Assembly (NCBI RefSeq): GCF_000020125.1
Contig: NC_010676.1
Span: 1,054,001-1,118,000, forward strand
Length of the DNA: 64,000 nt
From: Paraburkholderia phytofirmans PsJN
GTDB lineage: Bacteria > Pseudomonadota > Gammaproteobacteria > Burkholderiales > Burkholderiaceae
Direction of reading: 5' to 3'
The translations under genes and the position numbers were made by a program. The number at the start of each line of letters is the position of its first letter. The first letter of the stretch is position 1. Below the pieces are notes generated by a model. The model searched no databases. It saw only the letters and a list, made by a program, of their open reading frames with translations, and was not told where the DNA came from. Of this stretch, positions 36,381-44,669 are shown piece after piece.

Positions 36381-37639
36381 CGATTCGACCGATCACCTTG
36401 CGCCGCGCGCTATTGCTGCTCGGTGCGATGCTTACGCTGAGCGCGTGCGGCGGCAAGCACGACGACACCGGCGCGCTGGCCGCCGCCGCCGCATTGGGTC
36501 CGCAATCCACCGCCGCCGACCCGCTCGCGCGCGGCCGCTACCTCGTCAAAGCCGCCGACTGCGCCGCCTGTCACACCACGGCCGACGGCGCGCCGTTCGC
36601 CGGCGGCGTGAAGCTGGCTTCGCCGTTCGGCACCTTCTACGGCACCAACATCACGCCCGACAAGGACCACGGCATCGGCAACTGGAGCGCGGACGATCTG
36701 TACAAGGCGCTGCACGACGGCGTCACGCCGGACAAGCAACTCTATCCGGCGATGCCGTATACGTCGTACCGCCAGTTGTCGCGCGCGGACAGCGATGCGA
36801 TCTACGCGTACCTGATGGCGCAGAAGCCGGCCGCGGTGGCGAACCACGAGCCCGACCTGTCGTTCCCGTTCAACCTGCGTTTCGGCGTGCGTTTCTGGAA
36901 CTGGGTGTTCCTGAAAGACGCGTTGCCGGATGCGTCGACGGGACAGACAGCGGAGTGGAATCGCGGCCGCTATCTGGCGAGCGCGCTCGGCCATTGCGCC
37001 GAGTGTCATACGCCGCGCGGCACGTTCGGCCAGCTCGACGGCGCGAAGCCGCTAACCGGCGCGGCGCTCGGCCGGATCGCGGCGCCGGATATCACGCCGC
37101 ACGGTCTCGCGGCGCGCGGCTGGAGCGCCGCCGATCTGCAGACCTTCTTCGCGACCGGCATCGCGCCGCAGGGCTCGGCATTCGGCGAGATGTACCCGGT
37201 AGTGCATCTGAGCAGCCAGTACCTGACGCACGACGACCTGCGCGCCATGTCGTCCTATCTGCTCGGCGACCAGGCGCCCGCGCCGCAACCGCTGCGGTCC
37301 GTTTCCGCTGACGCCGCTCAGCTCGAAGCAGGGCGCAACGTGTATCTCGCCGTGTGCGCGGGCTGTCATGGTCTGAACGGCGAAGGCAAGCCGCATGTCG
37401 CGGTGCCGATGCACGGCAATTCGACGCTGCGCCAAAGCGATGCCCACAATCTGATCGTGGCGATGCTCGACGGCATCGGCGCGCAAGATTTTCCGGGCCT
37501 CGAACGGATGCAGGAGATGCCCGGCTTCGCCACGCAGCTCAGCGATGCGGAACTCGCACAGCTCGCCAACTATCTGCGCGCGACGTGGGGCGGTCAGCCT
37601 GCCGATGTGACGGCGGATGCGGTGAAAGCGCTGCGCTGA
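36377..37639 (+). CDS. Three-haem c-type cytochrome lipoprotein
   Basis: 420 aa. Lipobox LSAC (Cys24) in the signal peptide. Three CxxCH haem sites: CAACH, CAECH and CAGCH, in the arrangement found in gluconate/alcohol/aldehyde dehydrogenase cytochrome c subunits (AdhB, AldG). Adjacent motifs NITPDKDHGIG and YPAMPYTSY are shared with the cytochrome at 44670-45950. It takes electrons from the hydroxylase and passes them to the respiratory chain. Starts with a 4-base overlap (ATGA) of the [2Fe-2S] gene. Followed by a terminator at 37695-37731. Confidence 0.93.
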   Translation: MTIRPITLRRALLLLGAMLTLSACGGKHDDTGALAAAAALGPQSTAADPLARGRYLVKAADCAACHTTADGAPFAGGVKLASPFGTFYGTNITPDKDHGIGNWSADDLYKALHDGVTPDKQLYPAMPYTSYRQLSRADSDAIYAYLMAQKPAAVANHEPDLSFPFNLRFGVRFWNWVFLKDALPDASTGQTAEWNRGRYLASALGHCAECHTPRGTFGQLDGAKPLTGAALGRIAAPDITPHGLAARGWSAADLQTFFATGIAPQGSAFGEMYPVVHLSSQYLTHDDLRAMSSYLLGDQAPAPQPLRSVSADAAQLEAGRNVYLAVCAGCHGLNGEGKPHVAVPMHGNSTLRQSDAHNLIVAMLDGIGAQDFPGLERMQEMPGFATQLSDAELAQLANYLRATWGGQPADVTADAVKALR

Positions 37640-37694
37640 ACCGTTGCTGTATTTCCCGCGCTTTGTATCGGGCGGCAGGTGCAGCCACGTAAAG

Positions 37695-37731
37695 AAACCG
37701 ACACTCTCTGCTTGAGGGCGTCGGTTTTTTA
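37695..37731. terminator. Bidirectional rho-independent terminator
   Basis: 8-bp stem AAACCGAC (37695-37702) / GTCGGTTT (37720-37727), a loop of 17 bases, then TTTT on the plus strand. The minus strand reads stem then TTTC-TTT, so it may also end the SRPBCC gene. It closes the first hydroxylase operon. Confidence 0.7.
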
Positions 37732-37790
37732 ATGCACGGTGGTCTTGCGCAGCAAGCCTGGACAAAAACCGTCGACGCCACGCACGCACG

Positions 37791-38201
37791 TCAATCCCGC
37801 TTTTCAAGCAACGCCTTCAGCTTGCGCAGATCGCGCTCGACCCATTGCGCGTCGGCGGCGAATTTCTCGTCAGTCATGCCGGGCACGCGAAACAGCGTGA
37901 ATTGCACATCGCAGCCACTGCCGTTCGCGATCACCCGCAGCGGTATATAGATCTCGTTGCCGTCGGGCAAAAGCACGAAGTGATCGAGCACGCCGTACTC
38001 GTTCGGCGCGGAGAAGCGCACGGTCGTCGCGCCTTCGCTGCCTTCGAAACGCCATATCGCATCGTCGTGACCCAACGGGCGGCCGAGTCCCGATGCCCAC
38101 TCGGGAAACGCCGCCGGATCCGAAGTGAAAGCGTAAACCTCGCGCCAGTCGCGCGCGATATGAACGCTGATCACCTGGGCTTGTGCCGCCTTTCTCATCA
38201 T
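37791..38201 (-). CDS. SRPBCC-family (polyketide-cyclase-like) protein
   Basis: 136 aa from 38201 (GGGA upstream; ATG at 38198 or 38213 also possible). START/SRPBCC fold: VISVHIARDWREVYAFTSDPAAFPEWASG start, central beta strands IWRFEGSEGATTVRF, and the C-terminal helix DEKFAADAQWVERDLRKLKALLE. The fold gives a deep ligand pocket; function unknown. Convergent with the cytochrome c gene. Confidence 0.86.
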   Translation of the reverse strand: MMRKAAQAQVISVHIARDWREVYAFTSDPAAFPEWASGLGRPLGHDDAIWRFEGSEGATTVRFSAPNEYGVLDHFVLLPDGNEIYIPLRVIANGSGCDVQFTLFRVPGMTDEKFAADAQWVERDLRKLKALLEKRD

Positions 38202-38806
38202 GTCGCATCCCATCGAGCCGGAGGGCCTCCGTGCCGTCCGCTTGCCGACACGACTCTCACTCCGTGTGTACCGCCAGCCGAAGCCGGCGATTCAAGTTTC
38301 CATGCCACTCTGCCGTTAATGCAAACGTTACCGTGCGCTGCCGAGGCCTCGCCATAGGTGCGCTTTGCATGAATTGCAAGCCCGTACCCGATTTGCCGGC
38401 GACGCACGAAACACGGTCCGACAACACCCGGACTTGCGGCGGTCTCGCGGATGCCTGACGGGCACGCGCCGCCGCCGTACACGTTGCATGCGCAACGATG
38501 ACCGCAATACGCTGCGTAAGGTTTGTATCAAAGTATGTGGGTTGACGCGTTTTGTTAGAACGCACTTTACAATTCCGCTTGAATTTTAATCGGCAATCCG
38601 GCCCTTTTCGCGGAAGATCGGCTGTGCTGGCGGCATCCGGCAGCTTGTGAAGGCGAGGGGTTGGGTTGGTCGGCAAAGGCATGGGTGAGCGCCGCACGAG
38701 GCGGCTTTGCCGTGTCGCAGGGAGAGCAGCGCGCCGTCCGGGCGTGCGCGTCACTGCGGCAAGGCGGCATCCGGCTTGCCAACGAACAAGGCAGGAGTCG
38801 AACAAG
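38202..38806. other. Intergenic region before the NlpD-like gene
   Basis: 605 bp. GTTGACGCG at 38541-38549 and TACAAT at 38568-38573 are promoter-like, but the spacer is 20 bp, longer than ideal. GCAGGAG (38791-38797) is the ribosome site. No convincing gene on either strand. Confidence 0.3.
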
Positions 38807-39784
38807 ATGGGAAAGCGCTTCGACAAAACAATGATGGCCAGTCTGGCTGGCGTATGGGTCGCGCTGGCGGTCGGCGGTTGTGCGAACGTGGGGCAGCAGG
38901 GCGCCCAGACAGGCGCGGCAGCGGGCGCGGCGCCTGCGTCCAGTGTGCCGGCGGCTAGCGCGACTGCATCCGATGCGACGTCGGCCGCGCCGCCCGGCAT
39001 CAGCGCCGAGCAGAGCGCGCTGCTCAAGAAAGCGCCGCCGCTCGTGTATCGCGTCAAGCGTGGCGACAGCCTGGCGCGCATCGCGCAGCATCATCATTGC
39101 AGCGTAAAGCAGTTGCAAGCCTGGAATGGATTGAATGCGTCCTCGCGCTTGAAGTTGGGCCAGGTCTTGCACGTCGCGTCGCCGGAAACGGTGCGCGCGG
39201 TGAACGCGGCCAATGCCGCGGCGAAAGCCGTGGCGGCATCCACGCCGGCTGCTTCGGTCGCGGCGCGGCAGGCGGGGGCAACCGCGTCGGGTGCTACGCA
39301 GCCACCTTCGCAATCGGCGCAGGCTGCGCAATCGGCGCAGTCCGCGCAGTCGCCGGCGCTCAGCGCCGCCGAAGCACGCGAAGTGGCGCAACAAACCGCG
39401 CGGCACGCGAACGGCGTAGCGCTGGCCTGGCCCGCGGGCGGACGTGTGGTCGAAGGTTTCCAGCCGGGCGAAACACGCGGCATTGAAATCGGCGGCAAGC
39501 CGGGCGATCCGGTGCGCGCCGCCGCCGACGGTAAGGTGATGTACGCCGGCACGGGTCTGAACAGCTACGGCAGTCTGATCATCGTCCAGCACAACAAGGA
39601 CTTTCTGACCGCCTATTCGCACAACCGCAAGCTGCTGGTCAAAACCGGCGACATCGTCGCGCAGGGACAGCAGATCGCCGAGATGGGCGACGAAAACAAC
39701 TCGCGCGTTTCCGTGGGCTTCGAGTTGCGCCGCGACGGCAAACCGATCGATCCGATGCCGTACCTGCCGCAAGGACGCGGCTAG
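38807..39784 (+). CDS. NlpD-like lipoprotein: LysM plus degenerate M23 (LytM) domain
   Basis: 325 aa. Signal with lipobox GGCAN (Cys near 25). Residues about 80-125: a LysM peptidoglycan-binding unit (YRVKRGDSLARIAQHHHCSV, LGQVL). Then an Ala/Gln-rich linker, and a C-terminal M23 domain (about 225-325). Compared with active LytM enzymes, metal-ligand positions look altered: GxDI is GIEIG and the LHFE motif reads VGFELRRDG, as in E. coli NlpD-type amidase activators, so it is likely non-catalytic. Such proteins direct septal amidases. ATG with AGGAG upstream; the C-terminus PMPYLPQGRG is NlpD-like. Confidence 0.85.
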   Translation: MGKRFDKTMMASLAGVWVALAVGGCANVGQQGAQTGAAAGAAPASSVPAASATASDATSAAPPGISAEQSALLKKAPPLVYRVKRGDSLARIAQHHHCSVKQLQAWNGLNASSRLKLGQVLHVASPETVRAVNAANAAAKAVAASTPAASVAARQAGATASGATQPPSQSAQAAQSAQSAQSPALSAAEAREVAQQTARHANGVALAWPAGGRVVEGFQPGETRGIEIGGKPGDPVRAAADGKVMYAGTGLNSYGSLIIVQHNKDFLTAYSHNRKLLVKTGDIVAQGQQIAEMGDENNSRVSVGFELRRDGKPIDPMPYLPQGRG

Positions 39785-39794
39785 GCGCGCGGCT

Positions 39795-40613
39795 TCAATC
39801 CAGCCAAAGCAGTGCCGCGGCGACGATCGCTTCCGGCGCATCTTCCTGCATCAGGTGGCCGGCTTTCGGCACCGCCTGAAAGCGCGCTTCCGGTATGGCC
39901 GCGGCCAGTTGTCGGCCGCGCGCCAAAGGAATCCACTGGTCCTCTTCACCCCACAAGATCTGCACCGGACAGCGTAACTGCGGATAGCGCGCTTCGACCT
40001 CGTCGGTGTAGCGCTGATCCATTTGCGCGATCTGCCGGTAGAACGCCGCCTGGCCGGTTGCGCCGAGCCATGGCGTGACATAAGGCGCGAGTTCGTCGTC
40101 CGGAATCTCGCGCGCTATCGCGCCGCGCACGTACGCTTTCACCACCGCTTCGTGGATATACGGCGGCAGTCCGGCGAACGCGTCGCCGTGTTCGCGCACA
40201 TGCCGCACGAACGGCGAACCCCATGGCGCGACCGCGACCGGATCGATCAGCGTGAGGCTTCGATAGTCGCAGCCATCGATCAGATGCGCGCGCAATGAAG
40301 TCGCGCCGCCGAAATCATGTGCGATGACATCCGGGCTTGTCAGTTGCCAATGCGCGAGCAATTCCGCCAGCAAAGCATTCTGCACGCCGAGCGAAACGTC
40401 CTGGCCGTCGCGCTGTTCGGATTGCCCGTAGCCGAGCAGGTCGTAGTAATAGACCGTGCGCGTCTGGGCGAGATGCGGAGCGATGCGATGCCACACATAC
40501 GAAGAGAACGGCGTGCCGTGCACCAGCACCAGTGGCGGACCATTGCCGCTCACGTTGAAACGCACGGCTTGATCGCGGAAGGTATAGCTTTCGGGGAGCG
40601 GCCAGGTTTGCAT
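39795..40613 (-). CDS. Alpha/beta hydrolase with Asp nucleophile (haloalkane dehalogenase-like)
   Basis: 272 aa. Motifs: HGTPFSSYVW (oxyanion), nucleophile elbow IAHDFGGATSL in which the nucleophile position is Asp rather than Ser, LWGEEDQWIP (acid) and AGHLMQEDAPE (His base). Asp nucleophiles are the hallmark of haloalkane dehalogenases, haloacetate dehalogenases and some epoxide hydrolases. No tyrosine cap signature was assessed, so which of these is uncertain. Converges with the NlpD-like gene, 10 bp between stops. Confidence 0.85.
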   Translation of the reverse strand: MQTWPLPESYTFRDQAVRFNVSGNGPPLVLVHGTPFSSYVWHRIAPHLAQTRTVYYYDLLGYGQSEQRDGQDVSLGVQNALLAELLAHWQLTSPDVIAHDFGGATSLRAHLIDGCDYRSLTLIDPVAVAPWGSPFVRHVREHGDAFAGLPPYIHEAVVKAYVRGAIAREIPDDELAPYVTPWLGATGQAAFYRQIAQMDQRYTDEVEARYPQLRCPVQILWGEEDQWIPLARGRQLAAAIPEARFQAVPKAGHLMQEDAPEAIVAAALLWLD

Positions 40614-41138
40614 GGCGATAAGCGTCGCGAGGAAGTCTGCTTACCTTAGCAAAGCTTCGTGAAGCATGCTGACCGGCTTTCCGTAGCTCCCGCTGAACAT
40701 CTCCCGCAGAAGCTCACCTTTGTTTTATTCAGCAAAACCAGGCAAATTCAGCCAGGAATCAATCGCGCACGCGTTTCGATCGAAAACGGGTGGGGGTCGG
40801 CAACACGCACTCTTACGAATCGTGCATAAGTTGGCCTGAAATAAGGCCTCGTTGTGTTGGCAGTGTTTGGAAAGCCTGGTAATCGCTCGGCGACGCCCGC
40901 ATGCCGCCATCGAGTGGACAAGGCGCTATCGATCGAAACGCGTGCTTTCGATGGTGAGGAAATACGGGAGCCGAGGCGGCCTGAACGCCAAGCGCCACAC
41001 CCCCGATCATGCCGACAACAAATCGCAACCAACGCGCAACCAACGCGCAACCAACGCGCAACCAACGCGCAACCAACGCGCAACCAACGCGCGGCCCGAA
41101 CTCGCACCACGCGAGCACACGAAGCCGCGCGCAACCGG
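40614..41138. repeat. Intergenic region with 11-bp tandem repeat (6 copies)
   Basis: 525 bp. At 41027-41092 an 11-bp unit AACCAACGCGC repeats six times without mismatch. Because 11 is not a multiple of 3, it would frameshift any reading frame, and no gene appears to cross it; it lies 47 bp from the stop of the gene at 41139-41537. The rest of the region has no recognised gene or hairpin. Confidence 0.85.
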
Positions 41139-41537
41139 CTACTTCGACTCGATCCCGCGCAACAGCTGCGACACCTGGCCATGCTGATGCAGGATTGCCG
41201 GATCGGCCTGCAACAGCGGCAGATAGCGCGGCAGAAAAGCGTTGTTCGGCTGGTCGGGCGAGAAGAGCCCCGTCACCGCTTCGACCGCGGCGGTGCGGTC
41301 GGTGGCGTCGGCTTCCTTATCGTCGAGAATTTCGTCGACGTTCGCAATGACCGTCGAGAGCGGTGCGAGCCAGCGGAACCCCGATCCGTTGATAAGCACC
41401 TGCAGGAAAGCGGCCGGCGTGACCGGGCCGAATTCCTTTTCGTACACGGCACGCTCGTGGTCGAGAATGGCTTTGTGCAGCGCCAACAGCGGTCGGCGAA
41501 TGTCCGAGAGGAATTGAGTGCATTGCGAGTCGTTCAT
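41139..41537 (-). CDS. Conserved protein of unknown function
   Basis: 132 aa, cytoplasmic, no membrane helix or signal. Mostly helical sequence; residues such as FLSDIRRPLLALHKAILDHERAVYEKEFGP and FSPDQPNNAFLPRYLPLLQADP look like a compact helical protein. An AAGGAG lies 10 bases before the ATG. I do not recognise the family. The 11-bp tandem repeat sits just past its stop codon. Confidence 0.75.
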   Translation of the reverse strand: MNDSQCTQFLSDIRRPLLALHKAILDHERAVYEKEFGPVTPAAFLQVLINGSGFRWLAPLSTVIANVDEILDDKEADATDRTAAVEAVTGLFSPDQPNNAFLPRYLPLLQADPAILHQHGQVSQLLRGIESK

Positions 41538-41947
41538 GTGTACTGCTCCTTCGGATAGTCAGTCAGACCGGACCATGCTAACAAAATCGCCCGGTATTGA
41601 TTCAACAAGATTCACGAGCCGCGTAGAGGCCGACCGTTCAGGCCGATGCACGGATCGTCTCCCGACGATTAACAACAGCTTTCAGACGCGCGATCACCCT
41701 CCGCGAAATGCTTTGAGCCGGCCGCCGCTGTGCAGCCACGAAGCGAACTTTTTAAGTCGCGTCTACAATTCGCCGGTCAGCATCGGCGCGCTCGCGCCCG
41801 TGCATTTATCGCCGTTTTCAATGACCGGAAAAACGGTACACGTATTAGTCCAGTCAGTCGAATAAACGCGGCTAGTCTTTATGTTTTGGTTCGACGTCTC
41901 TGTCTAAACAGCCTGATAAACAATAAACCCCACTCGGAGCCGCTCAA
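41538..41947. other. Intergenic region before the second molybdenum hydroxylase operon
   Basis: 410 bp, less GC-rich. GGAG (41936-41939) is the ribosome site of the small subunit at 41948. A TCTACAATTC stretch (41762-41771) is -10-like but I see no good -35. No gene seen. Confidence 0.35.
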
Positions 41948-42403
41948 ATGACAACGCTGAATATCAATGGCCAGACGCACACCGTCGACGCGCCGCCCGA
42001 CATGCCTCTTCTGTGGGTCCTGCGCGATATCGTCGGTTTGACCGGCACCAAGTTCGGTTGCGGCATCGCGCAATGCGGCGCATGCACCGTGCACCTCGAC
42101 GGCGTGGCAGTGCGCTCGTGCGTATTGCCGGCAGCGGCCGTCGGCGATAAAAAGATTACGACGATCGAAGCCGTGGGCAGCACGCCGGCCGGTCAAAAGG
42201 TGCAGCAGGCCTGGCGTCAACTGGACGTCGTGCAATGCGGCTACTGTCAGTCGGGGCAGGTCATGTCGGCGGCGTCGCTGCTGGCTAGCAACCCCAATCC
42301 TACCGATGCGGACATCGACGCCGCCATGGCCGGCAATATCTGCCGTTGTGGGACCTACAACCGCATCCGCGCGGCAATCAAGCAAGCCGCCAAGGGAGCA
42401 TGA
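41948..42403 (+). CDS. [2Fe-2S] small subunit, IorA-type molybdenum hydroxylase
   Basis: 151 aa. Two [2Fe-2S] sites: [16 protein letters not shown] with SC just after, and QCGYCQSG...CRCGTYNRI. Length and motifs are those of isoquinoline 1-oxidoreductase alpha subunit (IorA). Unlike the small subunit at 35598-36380 it has no Ala/Ser-rich extension and starts directly with the ferredoxin strand [12 protein letters not shown]. First gene of a three-gene operon; the large subunit ATG follows 1 base after its stop. Confidence 0.93.
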   Translation: MTTLNINGQTHTVDAPPDMPLLWVLRDIVGLTGTKFGCGIAQCGACTVHLDGVAVRSCVLPAAAVGDKKITTIEAVGSTPAGQKVQQAWRQLDVVQCGYCQSGQVMSAASLLASNPNPTDADIDAAMAGNICRCGTYNRIRAAIKQAAKGA

Positions 42404-42404
42404 C

Positions 42405-44657
42405 ATGTCACAGGGATTGCTCGACTCACAAAACGGCACGCAAGCGTCGAAGGCCGGCGCGCGCGCCGCAGGTGGTTTGTCGCGCCGCACCTTTCTGAAA
42501 TTCGGCGTGACGGTCGGCGCGGCGGCGGGCGGCGGTCTGTTGCTCGGCTTCAGCATGCCGGCCGCCAGTCAGGATCAGAAGGCCGGCAAGTCGGTGATCG
42601 GCGGCGACGGTGTCGAAGCACCGCAAAGCGGCGTGTTCGCGCCGAACGCGTTCATTCAGATCGATACCGCAGGCAAGGTCACGCTCGTGATCCCGAAGGT
42701 CGAGATGGGCCAAGGCGTCTACACGTCGATTCCGATGCTGATCGCCGAAGAACTCGAAGTGCCGCTCGACTCAATCACCATCGATCACGCGCCGCCGAAC
42801 GAGAAGCTCTTCATGGACCCGCTGCTCGGCGGCCAGCTCACGGGCGGCTCGACCTCGATCCGCTATGCGTGGGAGCCGATGCGCAAAGCGGGCGCCACCG
42901 CGCGCACCGTGCTGATCAGCGCGGCGGCGCAGCAATGGCAGGTCGATCCCGCAAGCTGCCACGCGCAGGGCGGACAGGTGATTCACGAGGCTAGCAAGCG
43001 CAGTGTCAGCTATGGTGAACTGGTGACCGCTGCCGCCGGTCTCCCCGCGCCGCAGAACGTCAAACTGAAGGACCCGAAAGACTTCAAGCTGATCGGCACG
43101 GCGGTCAAACGGCTCGACTCGCCGGAGAAAGTGGACGGCACCGCAATGTTCGGGCTCGACGTGCGCGTGCCCGACATGGTCTACGCGGCGATCGCCAACT
43201 GCCCAGTGTTCGGCGGCACGCTCGCGAGCGTCGACGACACCAACGCGAAGAAAATCCCCGGCGTGCGCCAGGTCATCAAGATCGACAACGCGGTCGCGGT
43301 GATCGGCGACCACACGTGGGCCGCCAAACGCGGCGTGCAGGCGCTCGTCATCAAGTGGAACGAAGGCGCGGGCGCGAACCTGTCGATGAAGCAGATCGTC
43401 GACGATCTCGCCAATGCCTCGCAACGCGACGGCGCGGTGGCGCGCAAGGACGGCGACGTCGGCAATGCGTTCTCCAATGCGAAGACGCGCGTCGACGCCG
43501 TGTATCAGCAGCCGTTTCTCGCGCACGCCACCATGGAGCCGATCAACTGCACGGTGCATGTGCGCCCCGACGGTTGCGATGTCTGGCTCGGCTCGCAGGT
43601 GCCGACGCGCGTGGTGGATGCCGCCGCGGCGGTCACGGGTTTGCCCGCCGACAAGATCGTCGTGCACAACCATCTGATCGGCGGCGGCTTCGGCCGGCGG
43701 CTCGAGTTCGACATGGTCACGCAAGCTGTCAAGGTGGCCAAGCAGGTGTCGACGCCGGTGAAGGTGGTCTGGACCCGCGAAGAAGACATTCAGCACGACA
43801 TGTACCGCCCGTATTACTACGACAAGATTTCGGCCGGGCTCGATGCGAACGGCAAACCGGTCGCGTGGCAGCATCGGATCGTCGGTTCGTCGGTAATGGC
43901 GCGGTTCGCGCCGCCTGCGTTCAAGAACGGCATCGATCCGGACGCGGTCGAGGTCGCGGCGGACTTGCCGTACGACCTGCCGAACCAGTTGATCGACTAC
44001 GTTCGCCAGGAACCGCACACGGTGCCCACCGCATTCTGGCGCGGCGTGGGACCGACGCGCGGCACCTTCGTGGTGGAGAGTTTCATCGACGAACTCGCGG
44101 CGCAGGCCAAAGTCGATCCTGTCAAATATCGTCAGGACCTGCTCGGCAAAACTCCGCGCGCGCTGAGCGTGCTCAACGTCGCCACGCAAGCGGCGAACTG
44201 GGGCAGCGCGGTGCCCAAGGGCCAGGGGCGCGGTGTGTCGGTCATGCATGCGTTCGGCAGCTTCTTCGCGATCGTCGTCGATGTGGCGGTGGAGCAGGGC
44301 GAGGTGGCGGTCAAGCGCGTGGTCTGCGCGGTGGATTGCGGCATGGTGGTCAACCCGAACACGATCGAAGCGCAAGTGCAGGGCGGCATCATCTTCGGCA
44401 TCACGGCGGCGCTCTACGGCGAGATCACGATCAAGGACGGCCGCGTCGAGCAGAACAACTTCACCGATTACCGGATGCTGCGGATCGATCAGACGCCGCC
44501 TATCGAGGTGCATATCGTGAAGAGTAGCGAGGCGCCCGGCGGCATCGGCGAACCCGGTACCGCGGCGCTCGCGCCCGCGCTGACCAACGCGATTTACGCG
44601 GCCACCGGCAAGCGGCTGCGGCAATTGCCGGTCGGCAGCCAACTGCAAACCGTCTGA
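42405..44657 (+). CDS. Molybdenum hydroxylase large subunit, IorB-type
   Basis: 750 aa. Tat signal LSRRTFLKFGVTVGAAAGGG near residue 27. MCD-type molybdenum domains: KVEMGQGVYTSIPMLIAEEL, GGGFGRRLEFDM (cofactor-binding loop), and catalytic Glu in APGGIGEPGTAALAPALTNAI. Typical of isoquinoline 1-oxidoreductase beta/aldehyde dehydrogenase type. Shorter than the 942-aa enzyme at 32773-35601 and differently ordered: here small subunit first. Periplasmic, feeds the cytochrome downstream. Substrate could be aldehydes or N-heterocycles. Confidence 0.92.
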   Translation: MSQGLLDSQNGTQASKAGARAAGGLSRRTFLKFGVTVGAAAGGGLLLGFSMPAASQDQKAGKSVIGGDGVEAPQSGVFAPNAFIQIDTAGKVTLVIPKVEMGQGVYTSIPMLIAEELEVPLDSITIDHAPPNEKLFMDPLLGGQLTGGSTSIRYAWEPMRKAGATARTVLISAAAQQWQVDPASCHAQGGQVIHEASKRSVSYGELVTAAAGLPAPQNVKLKDPKDFKLIGTAVKRLDSPEKVDGTAMFGLDVRVPDMVYAAIANCPVFGGTLASVDDTNAKKIPGVRQVIKIDNAVAVIGDHTWAAKRGVQALVIKWNEGAGANLSMKQIVDDLANASQRDGAVARKDGDVGNAFSNAKTRVDAVYQQPFLAHATMEPINCTVHVRPDGCDVWLGSQVPTRVVDAAAAVTGLPADKIVVHNHLIGGGFGRRLEFDMVTQAVKVAKQVSTPVKVVWTREEDIQHDMYRPYYYDKISAGLDANGKPVAWQHRIVGSSVMARFAPPAFKNGIDPDAVEVAADLPYDLPNQLIDYVRQEPHTVPTAFWRGVGPTRGTFVVESFIDELAAQAKVDPVKYRQDLLGKTPRALSVLNVATQAANWGSAVPKGQGRGVSVMHAFGSFFAIVVDVAVEQGEVAVKRVVCAVDCGMVVNPNTIEAQVQGGIIFGITAALYGEITIKDGRVEQNNFTDYRMLRIDQTPPIEVHIVKSSEAPGGIGEPGTAALAPALTNAIYAATGKRLRQLPVGSQLQTV

Positions 44658-44669
44658 GCGGAGCCCGAT

